In this document: positions 1 to 12,250 of the stretch, piece by piece
Numbering within the stretch: position 1 is the first letter of the stretch
How the letters are laid out: every line of letters begins with the position of its first letter
NCBI RefSeq assembly: GCF_027409185.1
Contig: NC_084463.1
Coordinates: 157,953,869 to 158,017,868 of the forward strand
Direction of reading: 5' to 3'
Length of the DNA stretch: 64,000 nt
Source of the DNA: Cynocephalus volans
Lineage: Eukaryota > Chordata > Mammalia > Dermoptera > Cynocephalidae
Program-made: the position numbers and the translations under genes
The notes under the pieces: model-generated
Database searches by the model: none
Seen by the model: only the letters and a program-made list of their open reading frames with translations
Told to the model about the DNA's origin: nothing

Positions 1-3000
1 GGGCCTTTCAATTTTCCTTCTGGTCCCTCAATATCCAAATCAGGAGCATCAATGTCCACACTGGGTCCAGACACATTAATGTCAGCCTTGGGCAGGTTCA
101 CGTCCACATCTGGGCCCTCTGCTTTGAAGCCAGGCATGCTGAACTTAGGCATTTTCATCTTGGGCATCTTCAGGCGCCAGTCTGGGCCATGAACATCCAC
201 ATCTGGGACATCAATGTCCACTTTAGGGCCCTTGAAATCCACATCTGGCACTTTCATTTCACCTTCTACTTTGGGCACAGACACATCTACATCCCCTTTG
301 ACTTTGTGGCCTTTTAAGTGTAAGTCCACATCAGGCATGGAGATCTTGGGGGCCTTGAAGTGCATCTCAGGCATCTTAAACTTGGGGCCTTTCAACTTTC
401 CTTCTGGACCTTCAATATCAATATCACCAACATTCACATCCATCTTAGGTGCTTTTACATCAATTTCAGGACCTTTCAACTCTCCTTCTACTTTGGGAAG
501 GGAAACATCCACATCAGTTTTTAGTTTAGGGGCTTTCAGATTAAGTCCAACATCAGGCATAGAGATTTTGTGTGTCTGTATGTGCATGCTTGGCATCTTG
601 AACTTGGGGCCTTTTAGTTTCCCCTCTGGCCCTTCAATATTCACATCTGGAGCATCAATGTCCACCTTGGGTCCTGAGATGTCAACACTGGTCTTGGGCA
701 GGTTCACATCCACTTCTGGGCCCTCTCCTTTGAAGCCGGGCATGCTGAACTTGGGCATTTTCACCTTGGGCATCTTCAGGTGCCAGTCTGGGCCATGAAC
801 ATCTACCTTTGGTACATTAATGTCCACGTTGGGGCTTTTGATGTCAACATCAGGGGCTTTTAACTCTCCTTCTACTTTTGGAACTGTAACATCAAAATCT
901 CCTTTCATTTTAGGACCTTTCAAATGCAAATCTACATCTGGCATGGATATGTTCGGAGACTTTATATTCATTTCTGGCATCTTAAATTTGGGACCTTTAA
1001 GTTTCGCATCTGGACCTTCAATATTCACATCTGGAATATCAATGTCCACCTTCGGTCCTGAGACACCAATAGCGGCCTTGGGCAGGTTCACATCAACATC
1101 GGGGCCCTCTCCTTTGAAGCCGGGCATGCCGAACTTGGGCATTTTCACCTTGGGCATCTTTAGGTGCCAATCTGGACCATGCACATCCACATCTGGGGCA
1201 CTTATGTCAACTTTGGGGGCTTTAATATCCACATCTGGCACTTTCATTTCACCTTCCAATTTAGGCACAGACACATCCACATCTCCCTTTAGTTTTGGCC
1301 CCTTAAGATTCAGGTCCACATCAGGCATGGAGACCTTGGGGGCCTTGAAGTGCATTTCAGGCATCTTAAACTTGGGACCCTTCAACTTCCCTTCTGGACC
1401 CTCAAGGCTCACATCTGGAGCTTCAATGTCCACTTTGGGTCCTGAGACATCAATGCCAGTCTTGGGCAGGTTCACATCCACTTCTGGGCCCTCTGCTTTG
1501 AAGCCAGGCATGCTGAACTTGGGCATTTTCAGCTTGGGCATCTTCAGGTGCCAGTCTGGGCCATGAACATCAACATCTGGGACATCAATGTCCACTTTGG
1601 GCCCTTTGATTTCCACATCCGGCACTTTCATTTCACCTTCTATCTTGGGCACAGATACATCCAGATCCCCTTTGACTTTGGGGCCTTTCAAGTTTAAGTC
1701 AACATCAGGCATGGAGACCTTGGGGGCCTTGAAGTGCATCTCAGGCATCTTAAACTTGGGACCCTTCAGCTTCCCTTCTGGACCCTCAAGGCTCACATCT
1801 GGGGCTTCAATGTCCACTTTTGGTCCCGAGACATCAATGCCAGTCTTGGGCAGGTTCACATCCACTTCTGGGCCCTCTGCTTTGAAGCCAGGCATGCTGA
1901 ACTTGGGCATTTTCATCTTGGGCATCTTCAGGTGCCAGTCTGGGCCATGAACATCAACATCTGGGACATCAATGTCCACTTTGGGCCCTTTGATTTCCAC
2001 ATCCGGCACTTTCATTTCACCTTCTATCTTGGGCACAGATACATCCAGATCCCCTTTGACTTTGGGGCCTTTCAAGTTTAAGTCAACATCAGGCATGGAG
2101 ACCTTGGGGGCCTTGAAGTGCATCTCAGGCATCTTAAACTTGGGACCCTTCAGCTTCCCTTCTGGACCCTCAAGGCTCACATCTGGGGCCTCAATGTCCA
2201 CTTTGGGTCCTGAGATGTCAATGTCAGTCTTGGGCAGGTTCACGTCCACATCTGGGCCCTCTGCTTTGAAGCCAGGCATGCTGAACTTGGGCATTTTCAT
2301 CTTGGGCATCTTCAGGTGCCAGTCTGGGCCATGAACATCAACATCTGGGACAACAATGTCCACTTTGGGCCCTTTGATTTCCACATCCGGCACTTTCATT
2401 TCACCTTCTATCTTGGGCACAGATACATCCAGATCCCCTTTGACTTTGGGGCCTTTCAAGTTTAAGTCAACATCGGGCATGGAGACCTTGGGGGCCTTGA
2501 AATGCATCTCAGGCATCTTAAACTTGGGACCCTTCAGCTTCCCTTCTGGACCCTCAAGGCTCACATCTGGGGCTTCAATGTCCACCTTTGGTCCTGAGAT
2601 GTCAATGTCAGCCTTGGGCAGGTCCACATCCACATCTGGGCCCTCTGCTTTGAAACCTGGCATGCTGAACTTCGGCATTTTTATCTTGGGCATTTTCAGG
2701 CTCCAATCTGGACCTTGAACTTCATCTGCTGCTTTAATATCAACCATGGGACCTTTGATGTCCACATCTGGAACTTTCATCTCACCCTCTATTTTTGGTG
2801 CAGACACATCTAGATTTCCTTTCATTTGGGGTCCTTTAAGATCAAGGTCAACATCTGGCAGAGACATTTTTGGAGCTTTGAAGTGCATCTCAGGCATCTT
2901 AAACTTGGGGCCTTTCAACTTCCCTTCTGGACCTTCAAGGTTCAGGTCTGGAGCACTAATATCTACCTTTGGTGCAGAAATGTCCACATCAGCCTTGGGC

Positions 3001-4900
3001 AGGTTCACATTCAATTCTGGGTCCTCTCCTTTGAGGCTGGGCATGCTAAATTTGGGCATTTTAATCTTTGGCATTTTCAGATTCCAATCAGGACCATGAA
3101 CTTCACTATCTGGGGCACTGATATCCAGTTTTGGGCCTTTCAGATCTCCTTCCAGCTTTGGCACTGTGACATCATAGTCTCCCTTTACCTTGGGACTTTT
3201 CATATGCAGATCTATCTCAGGCATGGAGATCTTTGGGGTCTTGATATTCATCTCAGGCATCTTAAACTTGGGACCCTTTAACTTCCCTTCAGGTCCTTCA
3301 ATATTCACATCCGGCAGTTCAATACCCACTTTGGGCCTGGAGACATCAACATCAGCCTTGGGCAGGTTCACATCTACTTCTGGACCCTCTCCTTTGAAGC
3401 CAGGCATGCTGAACTTGGGCATTTTCACCTTGGGCATCTTCAGGTGCCAGTCTGGGCCCTGAACATCTACATCCGGGGTACTAATGTCCACTTTGGCACT
3501 TTTAAGTTCAACATCAGGAACTTTAATTTCCCCTTCGACCTTTGGCACGGTGACATCATACTCTCCCTTTACACTGGGGCCTTTCAAATGTAAGTCCACA
3601 TCTGGCATGGAGATCTTTGGGGCTCTGATATTCATCTCCGGCATCTTAAACTTGGGTCCTTTCAATTTCCCTCCTGGTCCCTCAATGCTCACATCTGGAG
3701 CACTAACATCTACCTTGGGCCTAGAAATGTCCACATCGGCCTTGGGAAGATTGACTTCCACTTCTGGGCCCTCTCCTTTGAACCCTGGCACACTGAATTT
3801 GGGCGTTTTCATCTTGGGCATTTTCAGATGCCAGTCTGGGCCCTGAACATCCACACCTAGGGCATCAGTGTCCACTTCGGGGCCTTTCAGTTCTCCCTCG
3901 AGCTTTGGCACTGTTACATCATACTCTCCCTTCACCTTTGTACCTTTCACGTGCAAATCTACATCAGGCATGGAGACCTTTGGGGTCTTGACAGTCACTT
4001 CAGGCAGCTTAACATCAGGGCCTTTAAGTTTGCCCCCCAGACCCTCTACGTTGACTTCTGGGGCTTCCACACTGACCTTGGGCCCTAAAATGCTGACATC
4101 TCCTTTGGGTAGAGTCATTTCTACACCTAGGCCTTCCCCTTTGACTCCTGGAGTGCTGAACTTGGGCATTTTCATCTTGGGCATTTTCAGGTTCCATTCT
4201 GGGCCATGAACTTCCACATCTGGGGCGCTGGTGTCCACTTTGGGGCCTTTGACATCAACTTCAGGGACTTTGATTTTCCCTTCTACTTTTGGGAGTGTGA
4301 CATCTACACCCCCTTTCACTTTAGGTGCAATCACGTTTAAGTCTACATCTGCCATAGAGATCCTACAGGTTCCTGTTTTGCCAGAAGGACTGCCAAGCTT
4401 GGAGCCCATCAAGGTCCCCTCTAGGTTTGGTGTCTCAATGTCCACTTTGGAGCCTTTAACTGCCACTTGAGGGCCTTTAACACCACCTTGCACCCTAGGA
4501 GCAGAAACCTTAATATCTCCTTTCAATTGAGAGGACCCGAGGCTCAGATCCACCTCCTGCATAGAGATTTTAGGTTTCTGAATAATCATTTCAGGAGTCT
4601 TGACTTTAGCACCCTTCATCTTCCCTTCCAGCCCACCAGGAGCAATCTCAGGCAGGCAGACATCCCCAGAGATCCCAGGAAGAGTCACTTCACCTGTGGG
4701 CAGTGTCACATCAATGCTAGCTCCCTCTCCTTTCGAACCCAACACAGAAAATTTGGGGACTTTCATCTTGGGCATATTCAGTTTGCCCCCAGGCCCATGA
4801 ACATCAACATCAGGGGCTTGAACTTCTACAGTGGGGCCAGTGATGCTGCCCCCGAGTTTGGGAGCAGAGGTGTCCACCCCTATGCTCCCCTGTAGCTTGG
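1..4900 (-). repeat. AHNAK: AHNAK tandem coding repeats, 384-bp (128-codon) period
   Basis: The motif encoding KMPKFSMPGFK recurs on the minus strand at plus coordinates near 126, 732, 1116, 1500, 1884, 2268, 2652, 3033, 3396, 3780, 4143 and 4734. Spacings, in order, are 606, 384 (five times), 381, 363, 384, 363 and 591 bp, all multiples of three. Three units (about 1588-1971, 1972-2355, 2356-2739) are almost identical at nucleotide level. Toward the N-terminus the units become more divergent and irregular. The repeats are protein coding, not satellite DNA. Confidence 0.95.
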
Positions 4901-7465
4901 CACCTTTCAGGCCTAGGTCACCCTCAAGTGATGGCCCAGTGATTTGGGAGCCCTTCAGCTTCCCCTCAAGCCCCTTAATATTGGCAGAGGGGGCACTGAT
5001 TTGTAGCTGAGGGTCCTGGATATGCCCACCGATGGTCAAGCCTGGCCGGCCGCCCTTATGCCCCACAGAGAATTCAGGTGCAGAAACACTCAGTCCTGCC
5101 TCTGGTGCCTGGCCCTTGGGCCCTGTGGAGACACCAAATTTTGGCACCTTCATGGTTGGAATTTTAATTTTCCCAATATCACCACTCTCGAGGGATGGGC
5201 CCTGCACTTCTACTGCCCCTCCCCCAAGAGAAGATGAAATGTCAACTCCTGGAACTTGGACCCCTCCTTTGCCACCCAGGTCTAAGCCCTTCACACTGAC
5301 ACTGATGCCTGGGCTTCCCACCTTTATCCCAGGCACAGTGACCTGGAGCTTCGAGTGGTCAACACCTGGGAGCTCTGGTCCTGAAGCGGAAATGGTCCCT
5401 GCTTGGATGTCCACAGCAGAGCCCGTGGTTGGAGAGGCTGCCCCTGAGCCCGAGGGCAGTCTGATTACTGTCTTTCCGGACTGGGTTTCCACGTCGACGT
5501 TGGAGATTTCAGTCAGTTCATGCCTTGGAATCTTGATCTTGAATTCAGGGCTGCTGATGTCGGTTTCCTTGGCTCCTTCTCGGCCGGTCACATCCACAGT
5601 GTAGGCTGTGACCCTTCTGGTCACCGTAATGGTGCGGCTTTGGGTCTCCCCAGGGTCCCCTTCCACTCCGTCCTCCGACTTCAGCCGAGGCTTGATCTTT
5701 GTGGTGTAGATGCGCTGATACTCTTCATCAACCCCGGTCTGCAGAAAGACACGCCCGGCAGAGGTTGCAGCAGAGTCCGCCTGAGTTACCAGACGCCCGG
5801 CCGCAGCCCAGCCGACAACACGACTGCCTGTCTCCCAAAGGAGGGACCGTAACAGGGGTCCACGGAGCCTCTTGGGGCAGAGCACAAGGGACCAAAGAAA
5901 GGGGCTGACAGCCACATCACAGGAGGAAAACAGAAATTATGTGGGGGAAATTCCGGTAAGCAAAAGCCATCGGGGGAGAGGATGGGGTGTAGACTCCTGG
6001 ACTGTGTGATGGGAAGGATTTAGAATCATTCAGAGATTCAAATCGGCCTGTTCCTGGGATGCCTCCCAGGCAACCAGACACCTTGGCTCTCAACTCCCAA
6101 CTCACTGGCTTGCTCGTTTAATTGGGAAGGGATTCCTCCCACTCCTAGGGGCCCCTGGCACACTGGAAAGCACATGGTGAGCCTGTGAGACTGGCTGCGC
6201 TTCGGCTAACACTTTCACTTTGGGGACCCTTCATTTGTTCAATAAACAAGCCATCAGCAGGAGCAAAGAAATGTCTCTCCAGGCACTTTGCTGCCCCACC
6301 GCTGACTCAGAATGATTTCGGACGTCTGTAAAGAGAAAAATGATGCCTATAAGGCAGATTTGGGCACCTGGAAAATCATTTCAAAGATTTTTGCAAAGCA
6401 GCCGACCATCCATCTGGCATGTAGGGCCAGACTGCAGGATTGGTTCCCACAGTGGGCACTCTGAAGAAACTGACAGGAGACTTCTAGGGGCAGTGTCAGC
6501 CATATGCCACACATGAGTGGGAAGAAACAGGCTGGCCAAGGGCTCAAGAGAGTGCAGAGCAGTAGAAGGAGGAGAGGAATTATAAGAGAGGTCCAGTAGG
6601 TAGACAAGGCTCAGGAAGTGGGCCCACCATGCCAGTGTGGCCAGGGGGAGCACAGGGCACAGGCAGGAAGGCAAGGTACTCACCAGAACCACTTCGGAGC
6701 TGTGAGAGCTGAAGACTTCCTGGGTCCAGGTCTGGCCAGGCTCGGGGGAGTGGTCCCCCTTACGGTGAAGCTTCAGGCCTACGGTGTGGTGTCCCATGGT
6801 GTTTAGCAGCTGGGTCACCTCCTCCGACTGCAGGTTGTCAAAGTAGAAGGTGGCACCTACGATCTGGTCCCCTGAGCAGGGAGGAGCAAGAAGCACGTAA
6901 GACCCACAGGGTCTCCAGGAAACAACACACAACCACCACATGCTGGACACTAGGACTGACTTGCATTTAACCCTCATGACCACCCTGCAAGGTAATACCC
7001 ATTGCACAGATGAGAAAATCGAGGCTAAGAAGAGCCAACTAATTTGCCCAGATCTGCAAGCTAATGGGTGGTGGAGTCAGACCTGAGGACTAGGCCCTCC
7101 ACTGCCCCATACCACTGCCTCCCCCAAGGACCACAAGCAAGGGACACAGAGTGTGCAAGGGAGGACATGGCTACTAACCATGCTGATTCCACAGGACCAG
7201 GTCCTCCGCAGCCACTTGCCCTCTTCTGCCTGATCCCTGCCCTTCCCACCGACACCCTCATCCACCTTCAAACCCCCAGCACCCAGTCCACCCTCTGGGG
7301 TGACTCACCCTCCTTGACCACGCCAGTGCGGGCCGCAGGGGAGTTCTGCAGCACCTCCTGCACAAAGACACCGTCGTCCCTCTGGGCAATGGTCAGCCCG
7401 TGGGAGCCGCTGCCCTGCCAGTTGGGCAGCAGCAGCTCCCGGGTCGCCTCCTCCTCCTTCTCCAT
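1..7465 (-). CDS. AHNAK: AHNAK nucleoprotein (desmoyokin), N-terminal part, partial at left edge
   Basis: Giant scaffold protein of the plasma membrane and cytoplasm, linked to calcium channels, annexin-2/S100A10 and membrane repair. Coding exons in transcript order: 7465-7309, 6871-6684, 5738-1 (open to the edge). Phases join exactly (157+188 nt = 115 codons, then 1,912 open codons). The protein begins MEKEEEATRELLLPNWQ, and the first two exons encode the N-terminal PDZ-like fold (about residues 9-95, including GLTIAQRDDGVFVQEV). The giant exon starts at EEYQRIYTT and soon enters the 128-residue repeats, with recurrent MPKFSMPGF, GPEGKLKGPKFKMPEM and KISMPDVDL motifs. The ATG at 7465-7463 directly follows an acceptor AG, so the 5'UTR lies in upstream exons. 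From memory, the human protein is ~5,890 aa, so roughly two thirds of it lies beyond position 1. The identification is secure; the start rests on homology with the known N-terminus. Confidence 0.97.
6935..7085 (-). repeat. MIR SINE fragment
   Basis: Reverse-complement MIR core (CACAGATGAGAAAATCGAGG) in the AHNAK intron between coding exons 1 and 2. Confidence 0.7.
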
Positions 7466-8104
7466 CTGGGATGAGGTGAGGAAATGGAGCTCAGGTCAGT
7501 GGGGCTGCCAGGGCACAAGGGGATGCTGAAGCCAGGGGTCTTTGGTGCCGTGAACTTTCAGGGAGTGGAGCACTCTCTCCAATGCACCTGCCTCCTGGGT
7601 GGCACCTGGCTCACCTGCCAGGTGAGGTGATGGGAGGTGGGGCGGTGGAGGGGGTGGTAATCCATCTCACGTCCTTCTACTGTGGAAGTTCTCCCAAGGC
7701 ACAGAAGAGAGGATGGGAAGGAGACAGTAGAGGCAACTGGCCTCGGAAGTGACCAGCCTTTTATCCCTCTACCCAGGGCCCAGCCTCCCAATGCCACCCA
7801 GGTTCTCCACCCTCCCCCCACAAATCCCCTCCACCCCCTCTGCACCCTCCCCACTACTGACCTTTGCAGGATTCAGTTCAGGAGCGAATGCCTTGCCAGG
7901 AGCCCGCCCCTCTTTCCTCTTCCTTTCAGCCTTTCTCCTTGGGAGTCTCGGTCACACAGCCTAGGGGAAAGTTCACGGTGATCCTCATACTCGACAGTCG
8001 AAACCCCAACCAGTTGTCACCCAAGGATGGCCAGATGCTCTACTCCCCAGACCAAAACCTCGTCCCCCACTGCTGTCATTAATTCCATTCATACATGACT
8101 CTCC

Positions 8105-8310
8105 AGCCTGGCATTGAGGAAAGCAGGTTCAGAGCTGGCCAGACTCAGATTCAAATCCTGGCTCTGCATCCTCCTAGCTGTGGGACCCTGGCCAAGTCCC
8201 TTAACTTCTCTGAACCTCTGTGAAAATGCAGATGATAAAGGATTCCCGTAAGGAGTGAAGGACAGAGGAGAGAGCATGGGGGACGAGTGCTGGCACACGG
8301 GAGCCCCGCA
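8105..8310 (+). repeat. MIR SINE fragment
   Basis: Forward MIR core: TTCAAATCCTGGCTCTGC ... GTCCCTTAACTTCTCTGA. Confidence 0.75.
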
Positions 8311-8339
8311 ATATCCACACTGCCATTAGATGCTTCACC

Positions 8340-8465
8340 ACAGCACTGGGAGAGAGACATCATAGTCCCCTTTTTACAGATGGAGAGACTGAGATTCTGA
8401 GAGGCCAGCTCGCCCGGGGTGCATAGTGAGAAAGCAACTCTGCTGGGCTCGGACCTGAGTCTGTA
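8340..8465 (-). repeat. MIR SINE fragment
   Basis: Reverse MIR core (TTTTTACAGATGGAGAGACT) directly after the opposite-orientation copy. Confidence 0.65.
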
Positions 8466-10686
8466 AATTTTCCCCCTTTCCACATCAGGTCTGCAGCTTT
8501 TAACTGGTGTGAGACTCCTCGCAGGGGGACCTCCCTCCCCAAGTGACAAACAGTGGCTCTGGGTCATGCTATCTAACCCAGTCCTCAGGACCAGGGGGAG
8601 CCCTCACCAGCTGGGAGCCCCAGGTGCCCTGCCCCTGGCGGTGGCCTGAGCAAACAAAGCCCCGGCCCCAGCAGGTGTCGCCCAAGCCAGCTGGAGAGGC
8701 TGGAGCGCAGCGGGCACACTTAGGCGCCTGGTGAGTCAGGGCCCCCACACACACACACCCTGGGCCCTGAGCCCCGCCCCTTAGGTGGGGGCATTTAGAA
8801 GCAAAGACACCCTCCGGCCACACAATGAGCTGTCAGCTGCAGAGGCGCCCTGGGAACACTGCAGGCAGGACCCTGGACATGGCCCCAGACTACAGCCACC
8901 CCCCCAAAATGGTGGCGGCAGCCATCAAAGCATGTCTGTGAAACTGTGTGGGGGACACTGCACACCATGGGAAACCTCACCCTGAACCCCGCCCGAAAGC
9001 TGTTTACATCCAGAAATTAGGAAACCGATCAATAAATACATGCATACTGATCGCTTCCTGTACGTCCAACATTGTAGTGAACATGGCACAGGAAACTAGG
9101 TGGGGACAGATGTGACTCAGCCCGGCACTTAGTTACACGTGGCATCAGATTGTTACCCAACCTCACCTGTGCACCCTCCAAACATTTACTGAATGCACTC
9201 CATGTGCCAGATATGGAGATTTAAAAGACTTAGTTCCTGTCCCAGATATAAATTATGAGCAAGGTGCTCTGGGTGTGACCAATTTAGACACAGAATGTTC
9301 CAGAAGGCTTGGGAGCCTGCTCTGGAGAATGAAATGTAAATGGTCTTGAAGGTGCTAGAGTTTGCCTCTGAGGACAGGATTCTTGGAAATGCATGGGCAC
9401 TTAGCAGTTTCTGTCTCAGGCAGATCACAACATGGATGAAAGATAAACACACAGACCCCCCCAGTCCCCTCCAACACCGGGTCTCCTCCTTGACAAACTC
9501 ATAGTGTGGTGTTTATCACATCTCCTCGTCTACACAAGTGCTGGCTAGGAGATGGGCAAAGACTGAGGAGCAGCCTGCTGGCCACAGTTGTGAGCTGGGG
9601 AAAACACCTCCTCCCTTCCCAGCAGGCAGAGGAGGCCACTACAGGAAGTCACCCTGACCCTTCCCATCATGAAACAGCAAAGCTGGAGTTTAAATGGCGC
9701 CTTCTGCCAGAGCCCAGCAATAAGAAGCCAGCCCTACAGATAAGGAAAAAGGTTTCCAGCCCAGAGCCTGTCAGACAGAACTGAAGCCACCCCTTTAGAG
9801 TGCCTGGGCATCCCATCTTCCTCCTTAAGCAGGGCCCCTTTTCTCAGCCCAGCACCCTGGTGCTGAGCCAGCATCCGCGAGGGGAGAGAGCGAGCCAGCT
9901 CACCCCCGCCCACATCTCGGCCCCACCCTCCCTCCTTCCCCAGTGAGTCAATGCAGCCGGCCGCAACAGCTCCAGACATGCAAAGGGTCACGCCTAAAAC
10001 CCAATCGACAAAGTGCCTCCTGGGCCAGACCCCCAGGTGCCAGAGGGGCTGGGGCTCCAGTGTTGACAGGCAGTCAGCTTCCCTGCCAGCTCCTCAGGAT
10101 GGAGCCCCAGGACAGGAGTCCAGGAAGCACGCTCTGAGATTCGGGAGGGACTTGCTACCTGCCTCAATCCAGGCAGCTGCTGAGGAGGGGAGATAAAATC
10201 CGGAGTAGAGAAGGGTCACAGCCCAGGAGAACAGGAGCTGTTGGACCCAAGGCTGCAGGTTGGCCCTGGCAGGGCACCCGATGGTTTCTCGGCCAGGTAG
10301 AGCTGCCAACCACCCTGCCTGCTCTGGCTCCAGCCACCATCCTGGCACCATCCTGGCACTTCAGGAAGCCAGGAAGGACTCCCCTCTCATCTGATCTGGG
10401 CCATTCCGTTCCAAGGATGGGCATGGGGATGCAGAAGGGAGATGTGAGCCATGGTGGCAAGGGCCTGTTTTCTGCATGTGCCTCAGTTTCTCCTCCACCC
10501 CTGGAGCCTGCACCATAACCAGACTGCCCTTTCTTCTCCTCCCACACAAGTTAGGTTAAGCCAGGCTTCCCAAGGGCTGAAGGCTCTGCCTTGCTGCTAC
10601 CCAAAGGAGGGTATTTGGAGCTTTGGAGAACTGCACCATTCAGCCAAGTGTCATAAGCCTTCACACAGCTAGAAGAGACCTTAGAG

Positions 10687-10884
10687 CTGTGTTGTCCAAT
10701 GTGGCAGCCACATGTGTCTATTTAAATTTAAATTAGTTAAAGTTAAATTAAATTAAAATTTTAGTTCATTGGCTGCACTAGCACATTTCAGGTGCTCAGC
10801 AGCCACACGTGGCCACTGGCTATCACATGAGACAGCACAGCTACAGAACATTTCCACCACTGCAGTTCTATGGGACAACACTGC
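10687..10884 (-). mobile_element. MER5A non-autonomous hAT (Charlie) DNA transposon
   Basis: Ends TGTTGTCCAAT and ATGGGACAACACTG are the family's inverted termini. The interior has the typical CACATGTG and TTAAATTTAAATTA tracts. Confidence 0.8.
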
Positions 10885-11192
10885 CTGTTATTTACAGATG
10901 AGGAAAGCAAGATCCAGAGAGGTGAGAATGGGAAAGTGTTTGGACCCTCAAATCTGGGTCTGCTAGCCCTGTGGCCCCGCAGACATTGGCTTTGTGACAG
11001 GAAACAGAGCTGGAGTGGACGCCCCCTAAGGCAGAGGGCTGCTCGGAGGGCAGAAAAGGAGCAAGATGGGGAGGCCACTCCCGCAGCAAAGCTCAGAGGA
11101 TACACGTCCCAGACTGCAGGGACAGAGTGTAATTCCGGCCAGAAATCCCCAAGAGAAGAACAGGCCGCCCTGCAATTCAAAACCACAGAAAA

Positions 11193-11288
11193 GGGGCTGG
11201 CCAGTTAGCTCAGTTGGTTAGAGCATGGTGCCGATAACACCAAGGGTTTGATCCCTATACCAGCCACAAAAAAAAAAAAAAAAAAAAA
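11193..11288 (+). mobile_element. tRNA-Ile-derived SINE (CYN/t-SINE type), monomer
   Basis: Very close to a tRNA-Ile gene (CCAGTTAGCTCAGTTGGTTA A-box region) but with a shortened T-arm region and an A-tail. An 11-bp target-site duplication TCAAAACCACA (11177-11187 and 11289-11299) proves retroposition. Confidence 0.9.
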
Positions 11289-12044
11289 TCAAAACCACAA
11301 AGAGGATGTGCTGAGCAGCAGGGCTCTGCCCATGCCCACCCCAGTGGACGGGGTGGGTGGCGACACCGAACAGATCCAGGAGAAGCACAGGAAGCAGATT
11401 CCTCACCTGGGGCACATGGTCTCTGCCAGGTGTGACCTCAGAAGAGCAGCCTTCCTCCACTGCCCTTGGGGAATGGCGCCCCTTCCCCCCAAGAGCCAGT
11501 ATGAAGACAGCCAGGAAAAGGCCCAGGCTGATCACTGCAGTAGCTCAAGACAGCCCTGCAGCCAGCATCAGTGTCAAGATGACAGAAACTGATACACACA
11601 CTCCCCAGAGACAGGCCCAGGGGACCCAGTCCCTGAGTGCACCAAACCCAAGGACAAGTACACACTAGAGGGGCACACGACTGTGCATCTGCCCAGCACA
11701 GGCTGGACACAGGAGGTGACCCTCCAAGGGAAACAGAAGCACCGACAACAGTGACGCTTCCCCCCAGCACAGTGGCACACGCGTCAACCGACCCCCGTAA
11801 GCACCAGGCCAGAGAAAAGCAGTCACCCCTCCCACCCCCCAGAATGGAATGACTCATGACCAGAGTCAGAGACCTCTACCACAGGGAAAGCCCTAAACAC
11901 TCATAACCAGGACAAGGGGGTGAACATTCAAAGAAGGGAGACACACCCAGAAGGGTGATACACCCTCATAAACCTCAGCAGGCGGCAGAGAGGAAGAGAA
12001 AGCCACATTGAAAAAGCCCCCCCCCAATACACTAGAGAGAGAGA

Positions 12045-12250
12045 ATTCTGCAGAGCACTGTCGTGTACCAGGCACTGTACGTTCCGTGCCTGGGGTCTCA
12101 TTCAATCCCCAAATGACCCCATGTGATAAGAATGAATATCCTTATTTTAGAGCTGTAGAAACAGGCCTGGAGGTCAGCCCACTCACCCCAGTGTGAGAGA
12201 GAGTTGAAATGCAAGCCCGGGGTCCTCTGACTCCAAGGCCAACAGTCTTT
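12045..12250 (-). repeat. MIR SINE fragment
   Basis: Reverse MIR: TACCAGGCACTGTACG, TTATTTTAGAGCTGTAGAAA and CTGACTCCAAGGCC in the expected order. Confidence 0.65.

Noticed and set aside
214-4895. Series of plus-strand open frames of ~115-250 codons repeated every 384 bp
   Set aside because: They are antisense shadows of the AHNAK repeats. The minus frame is open for the full 5,738 bp and matches AHNAK; the plus frames are broken and only mirror its periodic codon use.
11193-11267. Possible functional tRNA-Ile gene
   Set aside because: Strong tRNA-Ile similarity, but bases are missing before the T-arm and an A-tail and target-site duplication are present. It is a retroposed SINE.
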